This document shows, piece by piece, positions 16,669 to 24,582 of a DNA stretch of 64,000 nucleotides (within the stretch, counting starts at the first letter, position 1; every line of letters begins with the position of its first letter). The notes under the pieces were generated by a model. The model was not told the DNA's origin. It did no database searches and saw only the letters and a list, made by a program, of their open reading frames with translations. The position numbers and the translations under genes were made by a program. The DNA is from Desulfobacteraceae bacterium UBA2174 (GTDB lineage: Bacteria > Desulfobacterota > Desulfobacteria > Desulfobacterales > UBA2174), in assembly GCA_002327445.1 (NCBI GenBank), contig DCWA01000041.1, forward strand, positions 194,986 through 258,985. Direction: 5' to 3'.

Positions 16669-17107
16669 AACTGGCCCGGGTGGCCTCATCGGCCATCGTC
16701 GGGGCGATCAGCGGCTTCCATTCCGGCGCATCCCAGGTTCTCAGGTGAGTGTGCATCTCCAGGTAATGGGTCGGGATGGGATGGGTCCCCACCACCACTT
16801 TGACCCCGTAGCGTTTTTCCAGGAAGGCCTTGAAGGTTTCGATATAGGGACAAGGCGGGTAGCCGACCACCAGGCCGGTGGCCAGATGGATGACTTCAGC
16901 ACCGTTCTTGACCATTTCCTGCCCGGCGTACTCGATGTTGCCGCCCGGGCATCCGTCGCAGGTGGTAAAGCCCACCAGCTCCGGTTCGGTGTCGGTGTAG
17001 ATGCTGAAGGCGCCTTCCCTATTGCGCATCGAACGCAGGCACTTGCCCCCGGCGCAGCGCCGATAACGATCGCAAATGATGATCCCGATCTTGGTTTTGG
17101 CGGTCAT
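16661..17107 (-). CDS. CGGC-domain protein
   Basis: Protein of 148 residues with the family pattern ICDRYRRCAGGKCLRSMRNR at the N-terminus, then TTCDGCPGGNIEYAG and HLATGLVVGYPPCPYIE. Many conserved cysteines suggest metal or cluster binding. The function of the family is not established. The start at 17107 follows GAAAGGAAGG. It sits between a 35-residue lysine-rich gene and the overlapping M23 peptidase gene on the same strand. Confidence 0.82.
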   Translation of the reverse strand: MTAKTKIGIIICDRYRRCAGGKCLRSMRNREGAFSIYTDTEPELVGFTTCDGCPGGNIEYAGQEMVKNGAEVIHLATGLVVGYPPCPYIETFKAFLEKRYGVKVVVGTHPIPTHYLEMHTHLRTWDAPEWKPLIAPTMADEATRASYV

Positions 17108-17130
17108 GGACCTTCCTTTCAATTCGGCGT

Positions 17131-17238
17131 CTAATTGTTTTTCTTTTCTTTTTTTATCTTTCGCTTCTCCTGGGGCGTATGAAGGGCTTTTTTCTTCTGC
17201 TCCTTTTTTCCCTTGTCCTTGCTTCCTTTTTCTCCCAT
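17131..17238 (-). CDS. 35-residue lysine-rich small protein
   Basis: A short reading frame begins at ATG 17238 after an AGGGGGCGACAAC ribosome site. It encodes a peptide starting MGEKGSKDKGKKEQKKK, continuing with TPQEKRKIKKEKK and ending NN. About half the residues are lysine. The two-block pattern (GSKDKGK and EKRKIKKEKK) resembles small basic proteins seen in other Desulfobacterota genomes, a recollection that was not searched. The frame ends 24 bases before the CGGC gene start, so it is probably the first gene of that operon. It may bind nucleic acid or ribosomes; function unknown. Confidence 0.6.
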   Translation of the reverse strand: MGEKGSKDKGKKEQKKKALHTPQEKRKIKKEKKNN

Positions 17239-17433
17239 GTTGTCGCCCCCTGCTCAAAAATGGCTGAATAAGAACTTCCATTATCGCCGCATGTGTCGAT
17301 AACTATTTGTGTCATATAAACAAATTCGAAGATCAGGTCAAGACGACCCTGCCGATGGGGCGCCTGCGAAGTGGATTCCAGCCAAAAACCTCAGACGGCG
17401 GGAATCCGCATCGCATCCCGTAAGTTTATCCCC

Positions 17434-18684
17434 TCACACCATCTCCAAGGCGCAGGCCATCGACACCCCACCGCCGCCACAGAGGGTCGCCAACCCGAGG
17501 GTTTGGCCCCGCTTGCGCATGGCGTGGATCAACGTCACCATGATCCGCGCTCCCGTGGCGCCCACCGGGTGGCCGATGCCGATCCCGGAACCGTTGACGT
17601 TGACGATCTCCCGATTGAGGCCCAGCTCCCGCTCGCAGCCGATGTACTGGGAAGCGAAGGCCTCGTTGACTTCCATCAACTCGAAGTCGGCGATGGCCAG
17701 GCCACTACGACGGATCAAATCCTGAACGGCCGGCACCGGCGACAACCCCATCACCGAGGGATGGCAGGCGCCGCGGCCCACCGCCCGGATGCGCGCCAGA
17801 GGGGTGATGCCCAGCGCCCGGGCCGTGTCGGCCCCCATGATCACCATGGCTGCGGCCCCATCGTTGATTCCGCTGGAATTGCCGGCGGTCACCGTGCCGA
17901 TTTCGGGAACGAAGGCCGCGGGCAGTTTGGCGAGCTGTTCCATCGTCAGACCGGGGCGATAATGCTCGTCCCGTTCGAAAATAATCGGCGGCTTCTTGCG
18001 CTGGGGCACCTCCACCGGCACGATTTCCTCGGCAAAGTCCCCCTCCCGGGTGGCGCGTTCCACGTTGTGGTGGCTGCGCAGGGCCACCTCGTCCATCTCC
18101 TGCCGGGTGATGCCCATGTGCTGGGCGATGAATTCGGCGGTGTGGCCCATGATGTAGGGCTTGCCCACGAAATGGCTCAGGGGCGGCTGGCTGGCGTCCA
18201 CCGGCCCGTCTTCCGGATGGGGAATCAGGTGGGAGCCGCAGTGCAGCCCCCGGATGAGGGCATCGACGAAGGTCTGGTCCTGCAAGCGGCATCCCCAGCG
18301 GGCCGCCGGCACCTCGTAGGCCACCCCGGACATGTGCTCCACCCCGCCGGCAAGGATGATGTCGGCCACTCCGGCCTGGATCATCGCCGCCCCGCTGAGC
18401 ACGGATTCCATTCCCGATATGCACACGCGGTTGATGGTCACCGCGGGCACGGAATCCGGAATCCCGGCCATCAGGGCCGCCACGCGGGCCGTGTTCAGGG
18501 TGTCGGAAGGCTCCAGACAAAGGCCGAATCGCACGTCGTCGATGCGCCCGGCCTCGATGCCGGCCCTTTCGATGGCCGCTTTCATCACCACCGCGGCGAT
18601 ACGGGCCGCGTGGCTGTCCCGAAGGGTGCCGCCGAAGGCGCCGATGGCGGTCCGGCAGGCTGAAACGATCACAACTTCACGCAT
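17434..18684 (-). CDS. acetyl-CoA acetyltransferase (thiolase)
   Basis: Thiolase of 416 residues that cleaves 3-ketoacyl-CoA or condenses two acetyl-CoA. The nucleophilic Cys is in INRVCISGMESV (near residue 89), the catalytic His in GIGHPVGATGARI and the second Cys in LCGGGGVSMA at the C-terminus. The length is normal. AAAGGACG lies upstream of the ATG. The acyl-CoA dehydrogenase gene lies 111 bases upstream on the same strand, so the two likely form a beta-oxidation unit. Confidence 0.92.
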   Translation of the reverse strand: MREVVIVSACRTAIGAFGGTLRDSHAARIAAVVMKAAIERAGIEAGRIDDVRFGLCLEPSDTLNTARVAALMAGIPDSVPAVTINRVCISGMESVLSGAAMIQAGVADIILAGGVEHMSGVAYEVPAARWGCRLQDQTFVDALIRGLHCGSHLIPHPEDGPVDASQPPLSHFVGKPYIMGHTAEFIAQHMGITRQEMDEVALRSHHNVERATREGDFAEEIVPVEVPQRKKPPIIFERDEHYRPGLTMEQLAKLPAAFVPEIGTVTAGNSSGINDGAAAMVIMGADTARALGITPLARIRAVGRGACHPSVMGLSPVPAVQDLIRRSGLAIADFELMEVNEAFASQYIGCERELGLNREIVNVNGSGIGIGHPVGATGARIMVTLIHAMRKRGQTLGLATLCGGGGVSMACALEMV

Positions 18685-18795
18685 GGGGGAAACGTCCTTT
18701 CAGGTTGCAGATTTGAAATGAAGGAAATCCAACTCCGGTTTTCCGTGGTCTGTCGGGCCTGACCGGCGGGCCTGGCAAGTCCGGTCGGTCCGCCA

Positions 18796-20646
18796 TCACA
18801 GCCCCCCGAACCCTTTCTCGTCCATTTCCACCGCGCCGCCCTCGGCATTGACAATGGCCTGGATGCGGCCCCGGGTGACCGGCAGCAGGGATCGGATGAA
18901 GAAGCGGGCCGTCTTGATCTGGCCGTCGTAAAATGCGGCCTGACGGTTCGAGGCGACCGTCTCGGCGGGATTTTTCGCCTTGGCGCAGAGGGCGTCCAGC
19001 CTGGGGGAGGCCACTTTGGCCCGCCACAGGAGCATCCATGCCACGACCAGGTCGCCCATGGCATCCAAGAACGGGCAGGCATGGGCGAAGGCCACCTTGA
19101 GACCGGGGCCGCCGGCCTGCTTCGCCAGCGCCAGGGCCGACTTCTCCATCGCGTCGGCGGCATCCCCCACCGCGGCTGCCAGAGCACCCAGCGCATCGAT
19201 CTTGCCGGCTTCTTCCGCCGTCTGGCGCACCGCCGCCAGAAAATCCATGAAGACGCCGCCCTTACGCATCGCCAGCTTGCGGCCGAGCAGGTCCATGGCC
19301 TGGATCCCGTTGGTGCCTTCATAGATGCTGGTGATCTTGCAGTCCCGGGCGAGCTGCTCCACCGGGTATTCACGGGTGTAGCCGTATCCCCCGTAGACCT
19401 GCATCGCCTGGGTGCAGACCTCGAAGCCGCGGTCGGAGCAGTAGCTCTTCACCACCGGAATGAGCAGATCGATCAGGTCCTGCCAGTAGTTCGCCCGCTC
19501 GGCATCGGCGGCCGTCTCCTTGCGGTCGAAGGCCAGGGCGACATAGTAGAGAAAACTGCGCATCCCGTCCACGTAAGCCTTCATCCACATCAGCATCCGG
19601 CGTACGTCCGGATGGGCGATGATGGGAACGCTGGGGGCGTTGGCATCCTTGCCGGCGGCCAGGTCCCGGCCCTGGCGCCGCTGGCGGGCGTAGTCCAGCG
19701 CGTACAAGTAGGCGGCCGTGGCGTGGGAAAACCCCTGGAAGCCCACGTCGAGACGGGCCTCGTTCATCATGTGGAACATGATGCGCATCCCCTGGTTGGG
19801 TTCCCCCAGCAGCCAGCCCCGGCATTTTCCGCCGCCGCCCAGCGTCAGGCTGCACGTCGGACTGCCGTGAAGCCCCATCTTTTCCTCGACCCCGGTGCAC
19901 ACCACGTCGTTGAAGGCGCCCATGCGGCCGTCCGTCTCCACCCAGTACTTGGGGACCAGAAAGATGGAGATTCCGCGCGTGCCCGCCGGAGCGCCTTCGA
20001 TGCGCGCCAGCACCGGGTGAATGATGTTCTCCGTCAGGTCCTGTTCGCCGTTGGTGATGAAGATCTTGTTGCCGCTGATGCTGTAGGTGCCGTCCGGGTT
20101 GGGCCGGGCCGTGGTGGTCAGGGCCCCTACGTCGCTGCCGGCCTCCGGCTCGGTGAGCAGCATCGAGCCGCCCCAGCGGCCGGTGTAGAGCTTGTTGAGA
20201 AACAGAGCCTTTTGCTCGGGGGTGCCGAAGAGCTCGACCATCTTGCCGGCGCCGTGGCCGAGGGTGGCGTAGGCGGTGAAGGCGAAGTTGGCCCCCACGA
20301 GATACTCGTTGGCCGCCTTGGCGATGACGTGGGGCAACCCCTGGCCGCCAAGATCCGGGTCCTCGGTCATGGCGATCCACTCGTTTTCCACGAAAAGCCG
20401 GTGGGGGCGGCGAAAGCATTCGGGGACCGTCACCTTGCCGGCGTCGAAACGGATCCCTTCCCGGTCCCCCGCGGCATAGGTCGGCAGAATCTCCTTGATG
20501 CCGAAATCGCGGGCCGCGTCGATGACCATGTCGCAGGCCTTGCGGTTCAAATCCCGGTAGCGGTCGCAGTCGAACAGGGTCTGGACGTCGAACTGCTCGT
20601 AGAGAACAAAATCGATGTCGCGGCGGTCGGCAATCACCTGGGCCAT
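18796..20646 (-). CDS. acyl-CoA dehydrogenase, long FadE-like type
   Basis: FAD enzyme of 616 residues introducing the alpha-beta double bond into acyl-CoA. Conserved blocks are LTEPEAGSDVGALTTTA (FAD/substrate contact), GNKIFITNGEQ, MMNEARLDVGFQG and VYGGYGYTREYP. IYEGTNGIQAMDLLGRKL carries the catalytic Glu. A roughly 130-residue C-terminal extension ending KGFGGL marks the AcdA/DUF-tailed subgroup of about 600 residues, not the 380-residue class. The ATG follows AAAGGAGAGC. It is followed by the thiolase gene; electrons would go to ETF, which is not encoded here. Confidence 0.93.
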   Translation of the reverse strand: MAQVIADRRDIDFVLYEQFDVQTLFDCDRYRDLNRKACDMVIDAARDFGIKEILPTYAAGDREGIRFDAGKVTVPECFRRPHRLFVENEWIAMTEDPDLGGQGLPHVIAKAANEYLVGANFAFTAYATLGHGAGKMVELFGTPEQKALFLNKLYTGRWGGSMLLTEPEAGSDVGALTTTARPNPDGTYSISGNKIFITNGEQDLTENIIHPVLARIEGAPAGTRGISIFLVPKYWVETDGRMGAFNDVVCTGVEEKMGLHGSPTCSLTLGGGGKCRGWLLGEPNQGMRIMFHMMNEARLDVGFQGFSHATAAYLYALDYARQRRQGRDLAAGKDANAPSVPIIAHPDVRRMLMWMKAYVDGMRSFLYYVALAFDRKETAADAERANYWQDLIDLLIPVVKSYCSDRGFEVCTQAMQVYGGYGYTREYPVEQLARDCKITSIYEGTNGIQAMDLLGRKLAMRKGGVFMDFLAAVRQTAEEAGKIDALGALAAAVGDAADAMEKSALALAKQAGGPGLKVAFAHACPFLDAMGDLVVAWMLLWRAKVASPRLDALCAKAKNPAETVASNRQAAFYDGQIKTARFFIRSLLPVTRGRIQAIVNAEGGAVEMDEKGFGGL

Positions 20647-20864
20647 GGATGCTCTCCTTTGTCGTTTGGAACGGCGGGCGCTGCGCCGGCGCAGCGTCGT
20701 TTGAGGATTCGCCCCGCTTCATAGGAGATCGGGGATTTGCTTGTCAAGCCTGCCGCCGACAAGAAGCGTGAGGTCGGCGGGGTTTACATCCGGGCGGCGA
20801 TGCGCCAGAATGTCGGCATTCGGCGTGCCGTGACGGCACACGAAGATGCCCGGGGGAAATGGCC

Positions 20865-21431
20865 ATGGCCCAACCTGTCGTCTACGGCGAATTGACCGAT
20901 ATCGTCTCCGGCACGCCGCTGGCGGATACCGAGGACGAGCGCCTGCGCCAGCAAATTGCCCGACGCCTGCTGACCGAGTGCGGATTTTCACCTCAGCAGA
21001 TCCAGTGCCGGCTGCGAATTCCGATTTGCGTCGGGGAGAAACGCGCCGAGGTGCCGCTGGACTTTCTCGTTTCCGTCCAGGGGGTTCCGGCGATGATGAT
21101 CAAGTACGGCCCCGGATCCATCGTCACCCGCCACCGGCCGGCCCTTGCCCTGGCCCGCCTGCTCGGACCGCGCATCGTGCCGGTGGTCGCGGTAACCAAC
21201 GGCCGCGATGCGGATGTCCTGGAGAGCGGCCGGGGACGAATCATTGGCAGCGGACTGGAGGCGATTCCGACCCGGGAGGCGCTCGAACGCCGTCTGGGGG
21301 ATACGCCGGCGGTGCCAGTGGACAGCCGCCAGGCCGAGATGGCCGCCCGGATCGTCTACGCGTTCGAAATCGACGGCAACTGCGCCTTGGATGCCCATCT
21401 CCATTCTGATTCGAAAGACGAGGGGCAATGA
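20865..21431 (+). CDS. HsdR N-terminal-like (PD-(D/E)XK fold) protein
   Basis: Protein of 188 residues resembling the stand-alone type I restriction enzyme R N-terminal domain. The nuclease-like core shows a beta strand with VPLDFLVSVQGVPAMMIKYG, in the order expected for D-x(n)-(E/Q)-x-K, where the Lys of MIKYG may be the catalytic residue. No helicase or methylase genes are present, so it is not an active restriction system. It may act in nucleic-acid repair or bind DNA. Start 20865 has GGGGG eight bases upstream; ATG 20859 is also possible. It overlaps the deaminase gene by ATGA. Confidence 0.7.
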   Translation: MAQPVVYGELTDIVSGTPLADTEDERLRQQIARRLLTECGFSPQQIQCRLRIPICVGEKRAEVPLDFLVSVQGVPAMMIKYGPGSIVTRHRPALALARLLGPRIVPVVAVTNGRDADVLESGRGRIIGSGLEAIPTREALERRLGDTPAVPVDSRQAEMAARIVYAFEIDGNCALDAHLHSDSKDEGQ

Positions 21432-21952
21432 CGGATGACGAACTGATGCAGGCGGCCCTCGCGGAAGCCCGCGGCGCCTTGGCGCGGGGGGAATTTCCCG
21501 TCGGCTGCGTCATTGCGGACCGTTCGGGGATCCTGGTGCGCGCCGCCCGTCGGGGCAGCACCGGCCCCTCGCCCAGCGAGCTGGCCCACGCCGAAATGAT
21601 CGCCTTGAAACGGTTGGAACTAGTGGCGCCGCAACCCGAAGCCCAGGATCTGACCTTGGCCGTCACCCTGGAGCCCTGCCTCATGTGCTACGGCGCGATT
21701 CTGCTGGCGGGAATCGGAAAAATTGTCTATGCTTATGAAGATGCCATGGGCGGCGCCACCGGCTGCCCGCTGGAGCGGCTCGGGCCGCTGTACCCTGCCC
21801 GCCGCGCCCGCATCGTCGCCGGTCTGCGGCGCGGTGAAGCCCTGGCATTGTTTCAGGCGTTTTTCGCCGACCCCGCCACCGGCTACTGGCAGGAAAGCCT
21901 GCTGGCCCGATACACCTTGGCCCAGCAGCCCGGGCAAGACCCTCGGAGCTGA
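21428..21952 (+). CDS. nucleoside/tRNA-adenosine deaminase family protein
   Basis: Zinc-dependent deaminase of 174 residues. The signature residues are HAEMIAL (zinc His and catalytic Glu, near 56) and TLEPCLMCYGA (zinc Cys pair), as in TadA and guanine/cytosine deaminases. The segment after the zinc site (GIGKIVYAYEDAMGGATG) differs from canonical TadA, so the substrate (tRNA wobble adenosine or a free base/nucleoside) is not settled. The start codon overlaps the stop of the HsdR-N-like gene by four bases, so the two are translationally coupled. Confidence 0.85.
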   Translation: MTDDELMQAALAEARGALARGEFPVGCVIADRSGILVRAARRGSTGPSPSELAHAEMIALKRLELVAPQPEAQDLTLAVTLEPCLMCYGAILLAGIGKIVYAYEDAMGGATGCPLERLGPLYPARRARIVAGLRRGEALALFQAFFADPATGYWQESLLARYTLAQQPGQDPRS

Positions 21953-22116
21953 TGCCGGCCCTCTCGGGATGGGTCGGCGCCGGAACTCCTTTTTTTCGGT
22001 TGCATTTTTCGAGATGATTGTATATTGGACTGGGCATTTATGCGGTGGCCGGATCGGTTGTGGTTCGCCGGAAGCCGCCGCAAGAGTAAACCGTTTCAAC
22101 GCCAGGAGGTGCAGGA

Positions 22117-22659
22117 ATAGCTCTTTTGCGAAACGTCATTCCAACGCGTGCGGACCAGACCCGGATCAATCGAAACATCAGGGCCAAGGAAGTTCGGCTG
22201 ATCGACCCGGAAGGCGGTCAGATCGGCGTCGTTTCCCTCGCCAGGGCCTTGGCGACGGCTGCTGAGCATGGCTTGGATTTGGTGGAGATTTCGCCCAACG
22301 CCAATCCACCGGTCTGCAAGATCATGGATTACGGTCGGTTCAAGTACGAACAGACCAAAAAGAAGCAGGAAGCCAAAAAAAAGCAGAGCACCGTCCAGGT
22401 CAAGGAAATCAAGGTTCGCCCCAAAACCGGCGACCACGATCTGGAAACCAAGATCGGCCATATCCGCAAGTTCCTGGCAAAGAAGGACAAGGTCAAGGTG
22501 ACCGTGATGTTTCGTGGCCGGGAAATCACCATGGCCAACCAAGGCCGGGATCTGTTGACGCGGATCACCGAGACCCTTGGCGAAGAGGCCACGGTGGAGC
22601 AGGCACCGAAGTTCGAAGGGCGGACCATGGTGATGATTCTCTCGCCGCGAACGCATTGA
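22117..22659 (+). CDS. infC: translation initiation factor IF-3 with AUA start
   Basis: IF-3 of 180 residues that prevents premature subunit joining and proofreads the start codon. The N-domain (TRINRNIRAKEVRLIDPEGGQ, YGRFKYEQTKKKQEAKKKQ) and C-domain (EIKVRPKTGDHDLETKI, MFRGREI) are complete. The GGAGG ribosome site at 22105-22109 is seven bases from an in-frame ATA at 22117 but sixteen from the TTG at 22126, and no ATG or GTG exists upstream before a stop. A rare AUA start therefore fits best, as in other bacteria where IF-3 represses its own non-AUG start. It heads the infC-rpmI-rplT-pheST cluster. Confidence 0.94.
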   Translation: MALLRNVIPTRADQTRINRNIRAKEVRLIDPEGGQIGVVSLARALATAAEHGLDLVEISPNANPPVCKIMDYGRFKYEQTKKKQEAKKKQSTVQVKEIKVRPKTGDHDLETKIGHIRKFLAKKDKVKVTVMFRGREITMANQGRDLLTRITETLGEEATVEQAPKFEGRTMVMILSPRTH

Positions 22660-22836
22660 GACCCGCTCCTGGCATTCGTTTCCCCCCCTTTTGGTCGCCA
22701 TCGACGGGGACCGAACGGATGGCCAAAGCACGGTAGAGCCATGGCGTGACACGCCCATCGCGGCGCTCACGCCATCTTCATTTTCTAATTTGTCGTCAAT
22801 CGTCGATCCCGATCGATTGACAAGGAGTTGCCGATC

Positions 22837-23034
22837 ATGCCGAAAATCAAGACCAACCGCGCCGCGGCAAAACGCTTCAAGCGCACCGGAACAGGCAAGT
22901 TCACGTACAACAAGAGCCACCACAGCCACATCCTCACCAGCAAGACCACCAAGCGCAAGCGCAGCCTGCGCAAGGGGCGGATCGTGGATCAAACCAACAT
23001 GAAAGCCGTGCGGCGCCTTCTGCCCAACGGCTGA
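22837..23034 (+). CDS. rpmI: 50S ribosomal protein L35
   Basis: Sixty-five basic residues, normal for L35: MPKIKTNRAAAKRFKRTGTG at the start and SKTTKRKRSLRKGRIV near residue 36. AAGGAG at 22822 lies upstream. It follows infC by 177 bases, a gap in which no further gene was seen, and precedes rplT in the classical order. Confidence 0.97.
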   Translation: MPKIKTNRAAAKRFKRTGTGKFTYNKSHHSHILTSKTTKRKRSLRKGRIVDQTNMKAVRRLLPNG

Positions 23035-23130
23035 AACACCAGGCCGCATCGGTAAGCTGCGGTAGAAACGTCATCCGGTCGCCGTCGGCCATACGGTGCG
23101 CCGCCGGCGCCATGCTTCAAGGAGATCGTC

Positions 23131-23481
23131 ATGCGCGTAAAACGCGGATTCAAAGCAAGACACCGTCGCAACAAGGTTTTGGCGCAAGCCAAGGGGTTTC
23201 GGGGCGGCCACAGCAAGCTGTTTCGCACCGCCGCCGACACCGTCGACCGTGCTTTAAACTACGCCTTTCGGGACCGGCGGGTTCGCAAGCGTGAATTCCG
23301 GCGCCTGTGGGTGGCCCGCATCAACGCCGCCGCACGGCTCAACGACCTGAGTTACAGCCGCTTCATGCATGGACTGAAGCTCGCCAACGTCGCCCTGGAC
23401 CGCAAGGTCCTGGCCGAAATGGCCGTTTCTGACCCGGCCGGCTTCGCGCGCCTCGCCCGGCTGGCCGCCGAGCAGTCCTGA
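23131..23481 (+). CDS. rplT: 50S ribosomal protein L20
   Basis: Protein of 116 residues; typical L20 start MRVKRGFKARHRRNKVLAQA and core SYSRFMHGLKLANVALDRK. In E. coli L20 represses its own operon through an mRNA fold. The 96-base rpmI-rplT gap here was inspected without finding an obvious equivalent pseudoknot. AAGGAGATCGTC precedes the ATG. Confidence 0.97.
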   Translation: MRVKRGFKARHRRNKVLAQAKGFRGGHSKLFRTAADTVDRALNYAFRDRRVRKREFRRLWVARINAAARLNDLSYSRFMHGLKLANVALDRKVLAEMAVSDPAGFARLARLAAEQS

Positions 23482-23573
23482 TGCCTCCCGGCGGGGTGGC
23501 GCGTTCCGCCCCGCCGCACCGACCGACCCACCGGGCCGGCACCAACTCGCCAACTACGATCAGGCCCTTGACC

Positions 23574-24581
23574 GTGCAACAGACTCTCGAACAGATTCGC
23601 GCCGACGCCTTGCAGCGGCTGCAGACGGCCGCGGACCGGGAAGCCGTTCAAGCACTGAACGTCCAATTTCTCGGCCGCAAAGGTGTCTTGACGCAGTTTT
23701 TGCGGCAAATTTCCGCTCTGCCGCCGCCGGACCGTCCCGCCGCCGGCCAGGCCGCCAACCGTCTCAAGACCGAGCTCGAAGAGGCCCTGGCCGGACGTTT
23801 GGCCGCCATCGAAGCCGGTCAGCGGGCCGACGAAGACCGCATCGACATCACCCTGCCGGGGCGTCCGGCCCCCGCGGGCTGCCTGCATCCCCTGACGCAA
23901 ATCAGCGTGGAAATCTGCGAAATTTTCGAACGCATGGGCTTCGACATCGCCGAAGGCCCGGAAGTTGAAACCGATTACTACAATTTCGAAGCCCTCAACA
24001 TTCCCAAGGACCACCCCGCCCGGGACATGCAGGACACCTTCTACGTGTCCGACAACATCGTGCTGCGGACCCAGACGTCGCCCACCCAACCGAGGGTGAT
24101 GGAACGGCAGCAGCCCCCGGTGCGCATCATCGCGCCGGGAAAAGTCTACCGCTGCGATTCTGACCTGACCCATACGCCGATGTTTCACCAGGTGGAGGGG
24201 CTGTTGGTGGACACCGATGTGTCCTTCGGGGATCTGAAAGGCGTTTTGACGGAATTCGTTCACCAAATCTTCGGTCCCCGGACCCCCCTGCGCTTTCGCC
24301 CGTCCTTCTTCCCCTTCACCGAACCGAGCGCCGAGGTGGATATCGGCTGCACCATCTGTCGCGGCGCCGGCTGCCGGGTGTGTTCCAACACCGGCTGGCT
24401 GGAAATTCTCGGCTCGGGGATGGTGCATCCGGCGGTGTTTGAAAAAGTAGGCTACGACACGGACCGCTACTCGGGTTTCGCCTTCGGCATGGGGATCGAG
24501 CGCATCGCCATGCTCAAGTACGGGATCGACGATCTGCGCCGGTTCTTCGAAAACGATCTGCGGTTTTTGAGGCAATTTTAA
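23574..24581 (+). CDS. pheS: phenylalanine-tRNA ligase alpha subunit
   Basis: About 335 residues of a class II tRNA synthetase subunit. The N-terminal coiled-coil arm covers roughly residues 1-90. Motif 2 has YRCDSDLTHTPMFHQVEG, and motif 3 has GFAFGMGIERIAMLKYG. An inserted Cys knuckle, CTICRGAGCRVCSNTGWLEI, is common in this family. GTG 23574 is preferred (AGG nine bases upstream). TTG 23568 and an ATG at 23481 directly after rplT are also in frame. It is followed by pheT after one base. Confidence 0.95.
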   Translation: MQQTLEQIRADALQRLQTAADREAVQALNVQFLGRKGVLTQFLRQISALPPPDRPAAGQAANRLKTELEEALAGRLAAIEAGQRADEDRIDITLPGRPAPAGCLHPLTQISVEICEIFERMGFDIAEGPEVETDYYNFEALNIPKDHPARDMQDTFYVSDNIVLRTQTSPTQPRVMERQQPPVRIIAPGKVYRCDSDLTHTPMFHQVEGLLVDTDVSFGDLKGVLTEFVHQIFGPRTPLRFRPSFFPFTEPSAEVDIGCTICRGAGCRVCSNTGWLEILGSGMVHPAVFEKVGYDTDRYSGFAFGMGIERIAMLKYGIDDLRRFFENDLRFLRQF

Positions 24582-24582
24582 G

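Noticed and set aside
20865..21431. Restriction-modification system
   Set aside because: Only an HsdR N-terminal-like domain is present; there is no helicase motor, methylase or specificity gene.
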